Source: Ciona savignyi (Eukaryota > Chordata > Ascidiacea > Phlebobranchia > Cionidae). From it: a DNA stretch of 64,000 bases. The stretch lies in the NCBI GenBank assembly GCA_000149265.1, contig CH002035.1, positions 103,895-167,894 on the forward strand, read 5' to 3'. Under the pieces are notes generated by a model that saw nothing but the letters and a program-made list of their open reading frames with translations, was not told the DNA's origin and made no database searches. Both the position numbers and the translations under genes were made by a program. This document shows, in pieces, positions 34,001-45,660 of this stretch; the first letter of the stretch is position 1; each line of letters opens with the position of its first letter.

Positions 34001-35420
34001 GCACAAATACTTCGGGAAATCAGATTAAAAATCAACCAAGATATAAACGTTAAAACATAAAAATTGGTACAAATGTGTTACCTATTTTGAATAGGCTGTA
34101 TAGACAGACCTATGTAAATTGTATATATGACGCGTGTTCACTGGACCGTAACGCCCGTCCGAACTATAGCATATTTGAATAAAATTTATATTTTAATGCA
34201 ATTTTTATGTAACAAATTATTACGTATATTAAACCACAAACACTTTACATACTGTTACTGATTTCTAATGGCCTGTCATTTGTTAACGAGTGAAACTTAA
34301 ACGTAAACGGTAGACGGGTGACGCATTGAGTTAATTTACAGCATTTCGTTTAAGCATAAAAGTATTGACGAGCCTTGTATTGGTTTAAAAGTTCGCACAT
34401 AAAACATATGTAACCAGTGGACTATTGAAAATTAAACATCCGTGACCGAATTTTAAAACGGTTCTCCGATATTATTTTTTAACAGCGTTATAATAGACTC
34501 CAGTATTTCTCCATATACCGTAAGCAATCGTGTAACAATCACATCGATTATTTTTTAACGATATAATTAGCTTTGTTGTGTTTGCATGGTTAGGTTTGCG
34601 GACAGACATCAGTAAATTAACGAAAAATCGGCCGGGATGCAAAATCAAATTTCCCGTTAAATCTTCCGAAAATCTCATGGAATGGATAACGGGTACATCA
34701 TGAGTGTTTTCCTTTAAAATTTATTGTTTTTAAAAATACAAATACATAAGCCTGTGTTCATATTTATAAATGTGGTAAAAATAGATAAATTTTGTTAACA
34801 TAAGTAGGAACTAAAATTCTACTTGGTCAATCACACCACACCATTTTATGTTGATCGAATTTCATAATTTTTAATTCGAGATGGATAATATTTTAACTTA
34901 CCCAAACCTTGCGATGGTAGAAGTTCCAAGATCACGAAATATATCCTTTCAATGTCGAATGTTCCACTTTTATAGAAATATAAGTGTAATGTACGTCAGA
35001 GAGGTGTTGACGATATATCAGTATTGAATTCCTTAAATAGTCTCTTTAGGAAAAATTAACATTTTGTTACTACCTACATATTTCAAAAACTAAAGAATAG
35101 TAATTGAATCAACAATAAAGTAACATATATATGCGAGAATTTAAATTATATTATGACCATGCTGAATAGACATACATAATTTGTTATGCTTAATAGACAT
35201 ACGTAAATTATACGTGATCACCGGCTGCTAAGTTACTTTGCTTCGTCTAATCAGTCTCGAACAATGTCGCACTGAAGTTACTACTGGCTGAATATTATTT
35301 GACGACATGGGGAATACCTATGATTACTGGAGCGTAGCGCTCGTCAGAACTACAATTAGGGGAGCGCGAGAGACAGGTGAACTTTTTTCTGATGAAATCA
35401 AAATCCTGAGAACCACCCGT
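34001..35420 (-). repeat. Diverged remains of two more duplication units
   Basis: 34075-34340 and 35150-35370 carry recognisable but diverged blocks of unit 2: 'ccatgctgaatagac', 'gctaagttacttt', 'caatgtcgcactgaagtta', 'gagcgtagcgctcgtcagaa', 'cctgtcatttgttaacg'. 34460-34690 resembles 31740-31860. The array thus decays toward its right end. Confidence 0.55.
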
Positions 35421-35918
35421 CTTAAAACCCCGCGTGTTCTGGACAAGCATAGCATCTTTTGATATACGCACGACTCGTGTAACTTATCAGTGATGCACTC
35501 TGTTGTTTTCAGAATCATGAGACCCTCGTTTGTTTTGTAGAAAGGTCGTCAATAAGAAGCACCTTTCGCTCGTTTAAACAGTATACGAATGTGATCAGAA
35601 GTGAATGTGGAAACTAATCCTAGGCGGGCCTAAATGATATTGTCATTTCTTAGATGTACTGGGGTTTACATCGAATGTCTCTGATGTAAAATTCGAAAAT
35701 GTAAAAGTGGAAGTGGTGCGAGTTATTCAAGGATTGGGATGGCGGTAGAAACACAAGAAGACCGACACCGGCGCAATGTGATGCTGACCAATAACTGAAT
35801 GTGATTACACTGTGTTTGTATTAATGATTGCATAACCGAATAGCTAGCCGCACCTTCAATTATGATTTTGTACATAATTGTTCTTTCGCGGTTTTAATAA
35901 AAAATTTAAAATAAGATG
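35421..35918. other. No recognisable gene
   Basis: Sequence between the duplication array and the SINE. I see no motif here. Confidence 0.4.
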
Positions 35919-36200
35919 GGATATTCATGTTTTCATGTTTGTCCCCGTGAATAGGAAAACCAAGGAGGTTAAAACACGGGCAATTGTCAGATCACCTCGC
36001 GCCCATCGTCGGGTTACCGGAGTTATTGCAATGTGTTATATATGATAGATACGTTAATTCCTTCAATTTAGTAGAACCCATAAATCCGCTGGGCTCAAGC
36101 AATGTCCGGAAAGTGCCTTCGAGGACAACTGACTAGCTAGCGACCACTATTGCACCTACAAACTTTCGATTGAAAGGCGACGCACTTAACCGTTAGACCA
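35919..36200 (-). mobile_element. tRNA-derived SINE, family A (copy 3, inverted)
   Basis: In complement it shows the family A layout: tRNA-like head ending at about 36200, 'ctagctagtc', 'ccgctgg' and 'cgacgatgggcgcg' blocks, and a degraded 'atattcat' tail. It is more diverged than copies 1 and 6. Confidence 0.75.
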
Positions 36201-36238
36201 AATTTTAATCAGATTTAGTGAAATGTAAGTGCTGTAGA
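36201..36238 (-). repeat. Short fragment of the ~338-bp satellite
   Basis: The stretch 'ttttaatcagatttagtgaa' followed by 'atgtaagtgc' is the reverse complement of a diagnostic satellite block. It directly abuts the SINE head, so the SINE may have inserted into a satellite copy. Confidence 0.45.
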
Positions 36239-36544
36239 AAGTGGCAGCGAAACTCGTTCGAACTTCTTTGATTTAAAATGTTTGATTTAAACACGCTGCG
36301 TGATCATTTTGCGTCTATTAACCCTGCATGATCGACGACCATATCGCATATATTTCTTCGCCCTATATGGTATTTAAGCCCGTTGTCCTCATTGTTGTGC
36401 TCTGTATTGTTTATGTTCCATTTGTTGTATGTAGTCGCTTATCCTTGGTGTATAGATGTTGTGTACGTAATCCAATGAAATAACTCGTTAATGTTTATTT
36501 TATAGTGAACAAACGAAACACTTTTAATCACCTGAAACCCTAAA
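36239..36544 (+). other. LTR- or promoter-like stretch, unassigned
   Basis: Contains 'tgtagaaagtggcagcgaaa', a TATTTAAG box-like motif near 36370 and 'ccaatgaaataa' near 36472. This layout would suit a solo LTR, but the ends and target duplication could not be confirmed. Confidence 0.2.
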
Positions 36545-37395
36545 TCTGTGCAACTGTAAATACAAGATAACCTTTTTTATTACGCAAATAATATATCCGT
36601 TAAACAATATAATAGAAACGATAATTTAATTCTATATAGTAAAGGGAATAATTCGCAAAAACGGGATCTTTTAATAATAAAAATTCTATCTATTGCCAAA
36701 AGCGAAATATTAAGAGAAAAACAAAAATTAGATATACAAAATATATACTTATGGAATAATGCTCAATTCATGCGAAAAATACTTTGGATCGTTAAAATAA
36801 AATTTAAACAATCAATCAGAAAACTAATTACTTATTTTATTTATGAATATATTCAAGAGAATCTATATCTAAAATATAATTTTACGCCATATGATAAAAC
36901 ATAATTTAAAAATCTTAAGTTAATTAAACCTATAACCTACAAATAAATAATGACTATATCCTAATAAATCAATATGTAATTAATAATATATATATTTAAT
37001 ATAATTAATATAAAAGTATATAATTAATATATACATATTTTTTTCTTATTTTTAAAGACAGGGTGCAAAACTATGGACTTGGCTAAAATGTAATGTTTCG
37101 AAAAATCACCAAATTAACAATATAAATTACAAAGGAGGGACTTTCGCTTGAGGGCACTTCTCTTCAAAATTCATGCATCTTAAAAATCCTCTGTAGCAAC
37201 GACCACTCATACTTATCTCCATTGATTCCTCAACATCCAAGACCTGAAATTATTTGAAACAATTGTTAATATATAAAATGTAATTTTTCAATATGTAAAT
37301 ATGTAAAAATGTAAATTGTGTAAATAAGTGTATATATTTATTATTATGTACGGCCGGAATTCCGGTAGATGCGTAAATCAGTCGCCCAATAAAAA
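36545..37395 (+). mobile_element. 5'-truncated Tx1/L1-like LINE, 3' end only
   Basis: One frame from about 36625 to 36904 reads like the C-terminus of the LINE at 48535-54656: here 'LDIQNIYLWNNAQFMRKILW', there 'LDISSTIIWNNEEFVKKSLW', followed by 'KIKFK' in both. The 3' untranslated end carries 'tacggccggaattccgg' and 'cgcccaataaaaaa', again matching the end of that LINE ('taggccggcatgtcgg...cgccaataaaaa'). It is a dead-on-arrival truncated insertion of the same family. Confidence 0.8.
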
Positions 37396-38776
37396 AAAAA
37401 ATAAATAAACTTTAGGGATTAAAACTTTAAGAATTGTTAGATAATGATGGTAAATTTAACACGATTACTACACATGGAAGAGAAGTTGATGTTATCATTC
37501 TCACACTTTTAAAGTGTCGGTTACATGATTTAAGATACCGTATGGAAGATACAGATTGTTGCTTGAAGGTATGTTTGACATAGATAGATTAACAACCAGC
37601 GTAACCGTTGCAAGGATAAACATTCGAGAGTGTCAACCACAGGTTAGCCTTTTTTTAAAACCCCTTTTTGGTGTCATCTTTATATTTATTTTGCAAGTGG
37701 ATTCTGTGGTTACATAATCGCAATTGGAAAAATTTCAAAAAGTGTAAAGAGATTGTTTCTGCAAACCGAAACCAATGGACTCCCGAGTTAACTATCCGAA
37801 CTGTATATTCATGTGTTTCTGAATGATGTTGTATTCACAATGGTAAATAAAAAAACACATTAAATACCTAAATGTTACGATAAACTGTTTCCATAGATCT
37901 AAGGTGTCGAATAACAAAGAATATCGACTACTAAATAAAATTCCTATACATTTTAGGGCACTGCAAGTATTTTCCTGGTGGAATTTAACCAAAATATTAA
38001 ATCACGTGTGAACAACCTTTATTTTTTTAAAACCCTTTGTAGCAATATTTCGCAGTTTGTCAATGTTTATTTTGTACGTTATGTCGTCATCACTGATTTC
38101 CCACGCACTGTATACAGCAATAGGCGGTAAAGGTTCGGAATAACCTGTAGTAAATCCACGAATTGTCATTGTTGATTATGTGCTTCACGTGTTGTTATCA
38201 CTAACTCCTTTTTTAAACTTTATGTTGAGTGGTGGTCTGTTTGGAGAGAGATGGTAGATGGTATAAACATGTAGTTTTAAAAAGCATAACTTATATAACG
38301 TGATATTACGTGACCTTGGGTTACCTCTCCATGAAAAATTCTTTATATTTTGCCGTGTTCATGACCAAATTATTCATCGATCCTTGTCTATAAGGTGGCT
38401 GTAGTTGTATATTATCAACAATAAAAACAAACCTTCCGTGACGTTGTGGAATTGAGGATTGTCGGAGTCACTTTGGGCTAATAAATAGGACATGGTAAGG
38501 ACGATCTAGTGTCTCCAATAGGAACCAAATAAGCTCGCTTAAATACTCCCAGAAGTATAAAGTAATGTAACGATTGTAGATAAGGTGCTCGGGGGTTTAC
38601 TTTGTGTGTGCTTTATTTCTCTTAACTGTTTTCACATACTATGGGATTTTGTTCATAGCACTTTAGTCACTAAATTGGTGTGGTTACTCAGTTACTTACA
38701 AAATAAGTATACATTTTTATTATATAATCATAGGAACTGGTCGCTTTTAACCTTAAAAAATTAGAGCTTACCATTA
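37396..38776. other. Unassigned sequence with diverged repeat pieces
   Basis: 37625-37990 resembles the beginning of the satellite element ('gagagtgtcaaccac', then 'tttctgcaaaccg' and 'gagttaactatcc'). 38415-38480 resembles the 3' part of the LTRs at 56.6-58.2 kb ('tcaacaataaaa...aaccttccgtga'). No gene is seen. Confidence 0.4.
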
Positions 38777-38996
38777 TGTCCGGCCCGTTGGTAAAAAAGT
38801 GCATCGCCTTTCAATCAAAAGGTTGCAGGTGCAAAACTGGTCGCTAACTAGTCGGTTGTGTCCTTGGACAAGGCACTTTACGGACATTGCCTGAACCCCG
38901 CGGATTAATGGGATCAACCAAATTAAATGAACGTGTCTATCATACACAACACACTGTAATAGCTCCGGTAACCCGACGATGGGTGCGAGGTGATCT
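38777..38996 (+). mobile_element. tRNA-derived SINE, family A (copy 4, 5' part)
   Basis: tRNA-like head and body of family A, interrupted at 'ggtgatct' by a solo LTR. The remainder of the SINE resumes at 39376. Confidence 0.85.
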
Positions 38997-39375
38997 TGTA
39001 GCAGTTTTGACATAATATTTGTAAAAACTGCATTTATTTCATTTATTCGACGCCAACTATGTATGTTCTGTTCAACCTTGTGACGTCATTGACACTTATT
39101 ACCTCATGACGTCATCTACGTCATTATTTGCTTTATAAAGCGTTGTGCGATTACATATACACAGAGATACATAGCGATAAAACTTAATAAAGAATACGAG
39201 TAGAGTTTTCCGGTTTGTCTATTTAGTGGAGGTTCCGCTGCCAGTCGAGATTAGTTCAACGCCATGTGTGTACATATGGAGTCGGAGCGGAGATTTATGT
39301 ACCAGATATAGACGGCGGCGGACCCTGGGACTTGGTTCCGGTCCATTAGATCGTTGAAAACCCCCTGGCCCCACA
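38997..39375 (+). mobile_element. 379-bp solo LTR inserted in a SINE (4-bp target duplication)
   Basis: Starts TGTAGCAG and ends CCCCACA. The flanks duplicate ATCT (38993-38996 and 39376-39379), and the interrupted SINE restores exactly when one copy is removed, as judged from the uninterrupted copy at 12033-12331. It contains two perfect TGACGTCA sites (39081-39088, 39107-39114), a further TACGTCA, and AATAAAGAATA near 39190. It is the best-defined member of the CRE-bearing LTR family. Confidence 0.85.
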
Positions 39376-39455
39376 ATCTGACGATTGCCCGTGTGTTAAC
39401 CCAATTGGTTTTCCCATTCACGGGGATAAAGATGAATATCCTATCCTATCCTATC
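39376..39455 (+). mobile_element. tRNA-derived SINE, family A (copy 4, 3' part)
   Basis: Continues the SINE from 'atctgacgattgcccg' through 'ttcacggggataaa' to the 'tatcc' pentamer tail. Confidence 0.85.
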
Positions 39456-40903
39456 AAAATGATTTTTGAATAGTGGTAATTGGCAATTTCTCTCGTTAAG
39501 ATTAGGAAACAACCATCGGCATATTTATTATAATCCAATTCGTTACCTGCTTTATCTATGAACGCGTTAGCATATCTATTCGACGTTTTGCTATATCCAT
39601 TCGACGTTTTGCTATATTACCGATCACTAAGTAAGTAAGGTCGATAGTGTGTGATTGTGTAGATGCTTTGCAATAATTTGTGTCCTAATTTAGAGGTTGT
39701 GGTGAACAGTTCTTAAAGCTATTGTTATCAACATGAATAGTTTTAAATTTTGATGAAAAGATGCATTCAACACTCTTTTCCATGCCCCACTGCCATTGGA
39801 TTAAAGAATATTTGAATTTTTTAGCACAATTGATGAATACTTAAAAAAATATTGTGTTATCAAATTACTAGGCTTTGAATTTTTTCAACCATTCTTGCTG
39901 TGGCTAACATAACAAATATTTTGGTAAACTTAAAAGATTATTGTCGGAGCAGACAGAATAATTTATTGGGTTCAACGTGAAATCCAACAATCTTCAAACA
40001 GAGAATGCATAAGAACTATATTGGAGCTCAGAAACGGACCCGATATGGTTTAAAACCAAAACAAAAAAAGGACCACAATAGACTTGAAATTCTTTCATCT
40101 GTAAATTATGATAAACCTTTGGATTTTGAAGCGGCTTTCATGCAACAAGTTAAAGTTTTACCTTACAATATTTATTATAGAAAACATCATAGAAAATTGG
40201 AATTAAAAAACTTCAATAGCACCCTTAACAACGTGAAACACATAGGAACTTGACCTGATAAAGCTGTTGAATTTCTAAACCAAACGATGCGTTAAACCAC
40301 ATAGCTTTACCGACGGAGTGACTCCTTTACTCTATCAATTCCGCGGAATGCGATAGACGGCGTTGGAACGACATTGACAGTATGCTGCGGTAATTGAAAT
40401 ACAAGACTAAAGCGTTTTATACCTTTGTTGCCAACAGAAATACAGCTATAAAAAGTTAGACATTGACGGTTGATACACGTGCCAAAAAAACAAAATACAA
40501 CGGACGACGAAAAAAGAGGCCTGCTACAGCATTACTAAAATGCTCATGTTGGGAAAATTATCATAATTTTCCGATTGAAACTTCGAAAAGACACTCTGTA
40601 ATGAATTATCAAAGGACAACAAGGTAACGACAAACGAGTCGGGTATAACGGATAAGCGAAATTAACATAACACAAATCAAAAAAGGGCAACACTAAGTAG
40701 TGTAAAGAAAGCTACACCAGTTCCCTTTGTCATTTTTGAAAATATTTTTTTCTGCTCGGATTCGTGACATCGACTGTCGTGCGCGTCCTGATAACTATAC
40801 AGTCGTTTCCCAATAACAGAGGCATGTACCAGTGAATAAACCAGTGAATGGGCCACGCATAATCAACACCGAGGCAGGTAAACAAGGGTAAAGTGGGAAA
40901 GTT
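39456..40903. other. No recognised gene; one block shared with 45590-45660
   Basis: A plus-strand frame of 82 codons at 40005-40253 has no recognisable motif. 40615-40700 ('aacggataagcgaaattaac' and neighbours) recurs at 45590-45660 in the same orientation. The two blocks flank the Gypsy remnant at 43-44.6 kb and may be LTR pieces. Confidence 0.3.
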
Positions 40904-40916
40904 AAACTAGGAGTTT

Positions 40917-42917
40917 AACCGCCATAATAGAATCAACAAAAAAATTAAAAAATTTAAGAAGCAAACCTCAATAGTGGCGGTCGATTTTGAAAAAGCATTC
41001 GATCGTGTAAGCCCTTTATAAACGCAATATTAGTTAAACTTAACATTCCCTCGACGCTTATTACCTGGTTACCGAGCCATGTTTCGAACCCATGGTGGAC
41101 TCGTTACTCGGACCGTTTTTGCATAGGATTAGGTATTTGTATCGGTCGCGTTAACCATTTGGCCACACGACCGTACTAATAATCCTCTAAAACGATATAA
41201 ACGGTCAAATACTAGTAAACGGCGCCCTCACACGACCAATAACAATAAAACGTGGCATCCGTCAGGAGTGCTCGTGTAGTATTCTCCTTTTCCTACTTGT
41301 AGCAGAAACCCATACACGGAAAATAAATAACAATTCAAAAATCAAAGGAATGAAAATTGGACCTATAAAAATCAAAACAGAACAATATGCGGACGACCTC
41401 ACCCTTTTTCTAGCAAATAAAGAATCGCTAAATGAAGCAATGAGAGAATTAAAAACCTACGAAACAATATCCGGACAAAAAATTAACCCAAATAAAACCC
41501 AAATAATCTCAACGATGCCCAACTTATTGAAGTTGCAAAGTCAACTTTTGGCGATAATATAATTAGCGAAAACATAAAAATACTTGGCCTTCGCGTGAGC
41601 CTTACAGCCACGTGCACAAACGAATACTTAAACAAAATAACGCAGATAAATAGAACCCTATTCTATAAACATAGAGACAGGAAACTAACATTAAAAGGGA
41701 GATTTATGATTATAAACGCTCTCTTTTTTCCGCAAATCCTAAATATAGCATAGTATATAATAATTCCAAAATCCGTAAATAAACAAATTATAACATATAT
41801 TTTAAAATTTATTTGGCACCCAAGTAATAAAGAAAAAATAGCGAAAAAAGCAATGATAGCGCCAACGTGCGGCGGAGGATTAAATGTTCCGGACATTAAC
41901 CTTAAAATAGAGGCAGCACGAGCTACTCCACTTTTTACGATCAGTAAACTAACATCGGTAACGTCACCATGGTATAAATGGTTACGCTATACAACCTAGG
42001 TTCAACATTAAAATTAATAAACCCTAATCTTTATACGAATATGAGTCCCAACGCCAACGAAGCGGAAACCATATTTCTCCAAATTAAACGAATCGTGAGA
42101 ATAGTTAGCCAACAAAATTATGATTGGTCAACATCAAAACTAAGACCAATCTACGATATACTAATAAAAAATGACTACAAAGAAAATAAAAGTCAACAAT
42201 ATAATAATACCATGGCAACAGATCACGCTAAAAAGCAAAGGAGTCAAACCATTCTTCGATAATATAGATAGAGTAATCAGTTATAAAATCGCACATAAAG
42301 CGTTTTTTAGGCAACTGGAATAAAACGCATGCCAATAAAATTCATCAAAACGGCAATATAGCAATTACCAATTGTAAATTTTGTAAACTTCCGACTGATA
42401 GTATCAATCATATCTTAGTAGAATGCGGAACCATAAATAAAGTTAAAAAGAATATCGAGCGAATTCATAACCGAATGTGTAAGAATAAAATATCTCTGAA
42501 AGAAGGGATAATGTTATATAATACCACAATAAATATCATTGCACCTAAACTCGCCAATATTTTAAAACACGAAGTAATAAAAATGAAAACGCTAATAGAT
42601 ATGAAAAATGAACACATTTGGAATAATAATGTATTAATACGAAAAATAAATAACAAAAATTGTGAAAAGACAACGTAATCAAACGGGAGAATAATTAATT
42701 CGACAACGATTTAATCTACGAGATGCATCACGTATTAAAAAAACCCTTAATTCCTTTCCTTTTGAATTCTTTTTTTACAACAATAGATATGGCAATACTC
42801 TAGGTAGCCTAACCTGTTATAAATAATGTAATAATGCAATTGTGTACGCTCAATTTAATAAGCCAATGTATTATGTAATCTGTCCCCATGTACTATGTCG
42901 CGTTATTAATCCAAAAA
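40917..42917 (+). mobile_element. 5'-truncated Tx1/L1-like LINE with 13-bp target duplication
   Basis: Begins inside the reverse-transcriptase domain (SIVAVDFEKAFDRV near 40970-41010) and continues through 'NGALTRPITIKRGIRQE' and the catalytic box EQYADDLTLF (about 41380). Thumb and C-terminal parts follow (41350-42680), ending in an A-rich 3' tail. Frames are broken by stops and frameshifts. The flanks repeat aaactaggagttt at 40904-40916 and 42918-42930, a target-site duplication that fixes both borders. Its C-terminal region aligns with the LINE at 48535-54656 ('LGSTLKLINPNLYTN' versus 'LGSTIKLINPLLYTN'). Confidence 0.85.
41066..41174 (-). mobile_element. tRNA-derived SINE, family B, inverted, inside the LINE
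   Basis: In complement: acggtcgtgtggccaaatgg 'ttaacgc', then a B-box-like 'atgggttcgaaacatggctcgg'. It matches the head at 55479 and interrupts the LINE reverse transcriptase between the FEKAFDRV and IRQE motifs, so it inserted after the LINE did. Confidence 0.75.
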
Positions 42918-42989
42918 AAACTAGGAGTTTGATGACAGAAACGAATACTCGCGTAGGTGTAGGTATAGGGTGAGATTCAGGGTAACTTG

Positions 42990-43991
42990 GAGACTTGTTT
43001 CCTAAAGGTTTGTTTCATACATGAAAAAGTGTGGGGGTCTATGTATTACGCGCCCGACACGTGTTCGTCCAACGGGTGAATCGTGGATGGGAGGGTGTGT
43101 AATTGAGTGCTGCGTGTTTGCGGGAGACTGATACTTCTCTGGGTCGATGTCGACTGACGTGGAATTCAATGCTGGGTAAGGGGTCAGCGACTTCTGTGAT
43201 ATCGAATAACGCTGGTTTTAGACGATCGATGTAGTCGTGTCTGTTACGAACTCAATGGTGAAATACTTGTCGGAACTGTAAATGACGCGAAAAGGTCCGT
43301 CTTCCGGGCACTGCAGTGATCGCCTGACTTTATGCACACGTACAAACACATGTGAACACGTCAATAATGGTTATAATAAATAAAGTTTCGCAAGGGGGTC
43401 GAGTTGGAATTGGTCGCAGGGAGTCCATTCAGTATTGTAGCTCGTTTAAGGACGTTCCGCGGTTAATCTGGACCTCCGTCGGTTCAAATAAATGTCCGAG
43501 CAAACAAAGCGGGTGCCGTACATGAGTTTCGCGTTGGACGAATCAAGATTACGTTTGAATGCGGCTCTCAAACCGAGCATGATCCAAGGTAAATAGCCTA
43601 GCCAGCCGTTGCGGCTTTGACGTGCCATTAATGTTGCGAAGCCATGAGGGTGCAAAGCACCTAACATATCTAATGTCTTGTTACCGAAGGTGGAAATGTT
43701 TGGAGTATTTAGTGCAACTAAAGTGGTTTGGCAATGATACACGGATCGTTCGTTGTCCAACGCCGGGATGAGTGACAGAGCAGCACCAGTGTCGATGAGA
43801 AATCTAAGCGGATTCGCTTCGTCGTGCACAAATAAGAACTGATAAGAGGGTACCACACAGGTACATGAAATTATAGGAAAAATCCTAATTCGTTTTTTGA
43901 TACGGTGCCTCAGAAGTCCAACCACAAGGCACACAGCAGTTGCACGGTGTCCATAACGTGAATTAAAATAGCAAATTGTCGCTTCTGTCAA
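42990..43991 (-). pseudogene. Gypsy-type gag end + protease fused to integrase C-terminus (internal deletion)
   Basis: One minus-strand frame (43991-43446) holds a gag-type zinc motif related to CYYH-FG-A-C ('CYFNSRYGHRATAVC'), then retropepsin with active site FLIDTGAALSLIPA. It jumps directly into integrase-like sequence 'GWLGYLPWIMLGLRAAFK' and 'LMYGTRFVC'. Downstream (43340-43150), in shifted frames, come 'GPFRVIYSSDKYFTIEFV' and 'DYIDRLKPALFDI', the usual Gypsy integrase tail. Reverse transcriptase and RNase H are entirely absent. It is a non-functional Ty3/Gypsy deletion derivative. No envelope gene is seen. Confidence 0.8.
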
Positions 43992-44616
43992 TACATATTC
44001 GTTGTCGGGTAGATAGTATTGTTGGTAAGAGGTTGGTTGGGTAGGCTGTCTGAAGTGTTGAGACTGCAGCAGTTGTATGGCGCGGTGGGGCGGTTGTTCT
44101 TGTGGTATGCGTGTAGGATGTCGTAATTCCTATATAACCCAATACGATAGTTTGTTTGTTCGACTTTCAAGTCCCCTCTCCAAGGACGAGTTAATCGGAC
44201 TCTGTTTATAGGATTCGAACGCAGTGTATGGACCGAAATCCATGTGGTCAGCACACAAGGCTAACTTATCTAAGCAAAATCGTTTCGTGACCTTAATATG
44301 GTCGTTACCAAAACGGGTATTAAACCGATGATATTACGTCTCATGATTCGCTTTCTTCAAGCGTACTATTCTTATCCACGCCTAGCATTGTATTTACTCT
44401 ATCGGTGGGTAAACTATCGCTGATATCGAAGCGCCACAAAAGATTATCCAAATCACTGTCGGTGTTTCGTGCGTACGTGCGTAACAATGCCCGTATTATC
44501 ATGTCGCACGAGTTAACAGCATCACATTCTAAAGCGTGTTGGACTAGTAAAAACGCGACGTCGGGTAAGACAGATATCACGGCGTGGAACATAACAGGCT
44601 GTGACGTGATTCTCAA
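43988..44616 (-). pseudogene. Gypsy-type gag remnant
   Basis: Minus-strand frames 44616-44341 and 44254-43988 lie immediately upstream of the protease-integrase fusion. The first reads 'FHAVISVLPDVAFLLVQHAL', later 'LLWRFDISDSLPTDRVN' and 'MLG'. This fits capsid domains of Gypsy elements (F-v-s-LP...; L-L-LGD-PS-LL--M---LG). The two frames are separated by stops, so gag is broken. Known function: assembly of the retrotransposon particle; here not expressed as an intact protein. Confidence 0.65.
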
Positions 44617-44639
44617 ACGCCTGAAGGTGCTCTCAGAGC

Positions 44640-45660
44640 AGTGAAACCAAGTTGTGGCGGAGAACTGGGAAAAGCTTCGGGACCGGACAGGTAGAGGATT
44701 ATAGGATTGGGGTCATTCGACTAAGCAGGATGTACAACAACTGGGGTGACAAGCGTTTGGTTTAGTAAGCCGACTGCCCCAGGCTATCAGGCGCTACACA
44801 ATTGGTTCAGTCACTACCCTTCGCTCAAGTACAAACTTCCCGCTGGTGTAGTGGTGAATCTAGTGTGTCAGGTGTTGCATCCAGAGGTGCGGATGTGGAG
44901 GATGTTCGTAACATGTTTAATATGGTGTTTTTCAGTCGGTCTTTGGCCTTACGCAGGAATTTCAGTGGTGAAATTTAAAATTTATTGGAGATTACTATAC
45001 GTAATATTGATAACAAAATCGTTACCGTGTCTAAAGTTAAAAAGATGTAGCAATATCGTGGAAAAACGGTACTATACGGTGTGTTAGGAGTCAATATTAA
45101 TGCTTTTTATTTTTCCGTCGATAATTTCTTTCAATCCTTGTTGTCGTTATTATTGGGATCGCCACACTCAGATGTACGGCAGCTTTATCAAACTTGACCG
45201 CATAGGCCAACACTAGGTAGTTCGGTGCCGGAACAGGAAATTTGTGGCAAGGTTGTTTGTGTGCTTCTGGTTAATTAGGCACGCTTGTGCTCGTTCTTTT
45301 TTTGCTGCGCTTAGTTCGTTTTAGTTGATCGCTACCGTCCGCTCTTGCTTTTTCCGATGAGTTTACCAAGGGTTTCGAAGGGACGAATTCGATGCCCGTT
45401 GTTGATTTCGTCAATTCTTGTCGCGTTACCATTCTTGTTGATTACGAATGCTCGCTTGTTATCGATAATATGTTTGCGTGCTCTAACAACTTGTGGGATA
45501 ATCTGGTATATCTGCAGCGACCCACCAATTATACCCAAACCCGACCACTCTCGTCTAGATCTCGTCATTTACTAAATATTTTTAAAGTCAAACAAAGTAA
45601 TGACACACAAGTCGGTAATAACGGATGAGCGAAATTAACATAAAACAAACCAAAAAGGCA
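44640..45660. other. Unassigned; possible LTR/leader sequence
   Basis: Open frames of 75-115 codons on both strands have no recognisable motif. At 45216-45245 'gttcggtgccggaacaggaa' resembles the leader just downstream of a primer-binding site in some LTR elements. 45590-45660 repeats the block at 40615-40700. I cannot assemble these into an element. Confidence 0.25.

Noticed and set aside
40005..40253. 82-codon plus-strand frame as a gene
   Set aside because: Reasonable composition but no motif, splice site, neighbour or paralogue in the window.
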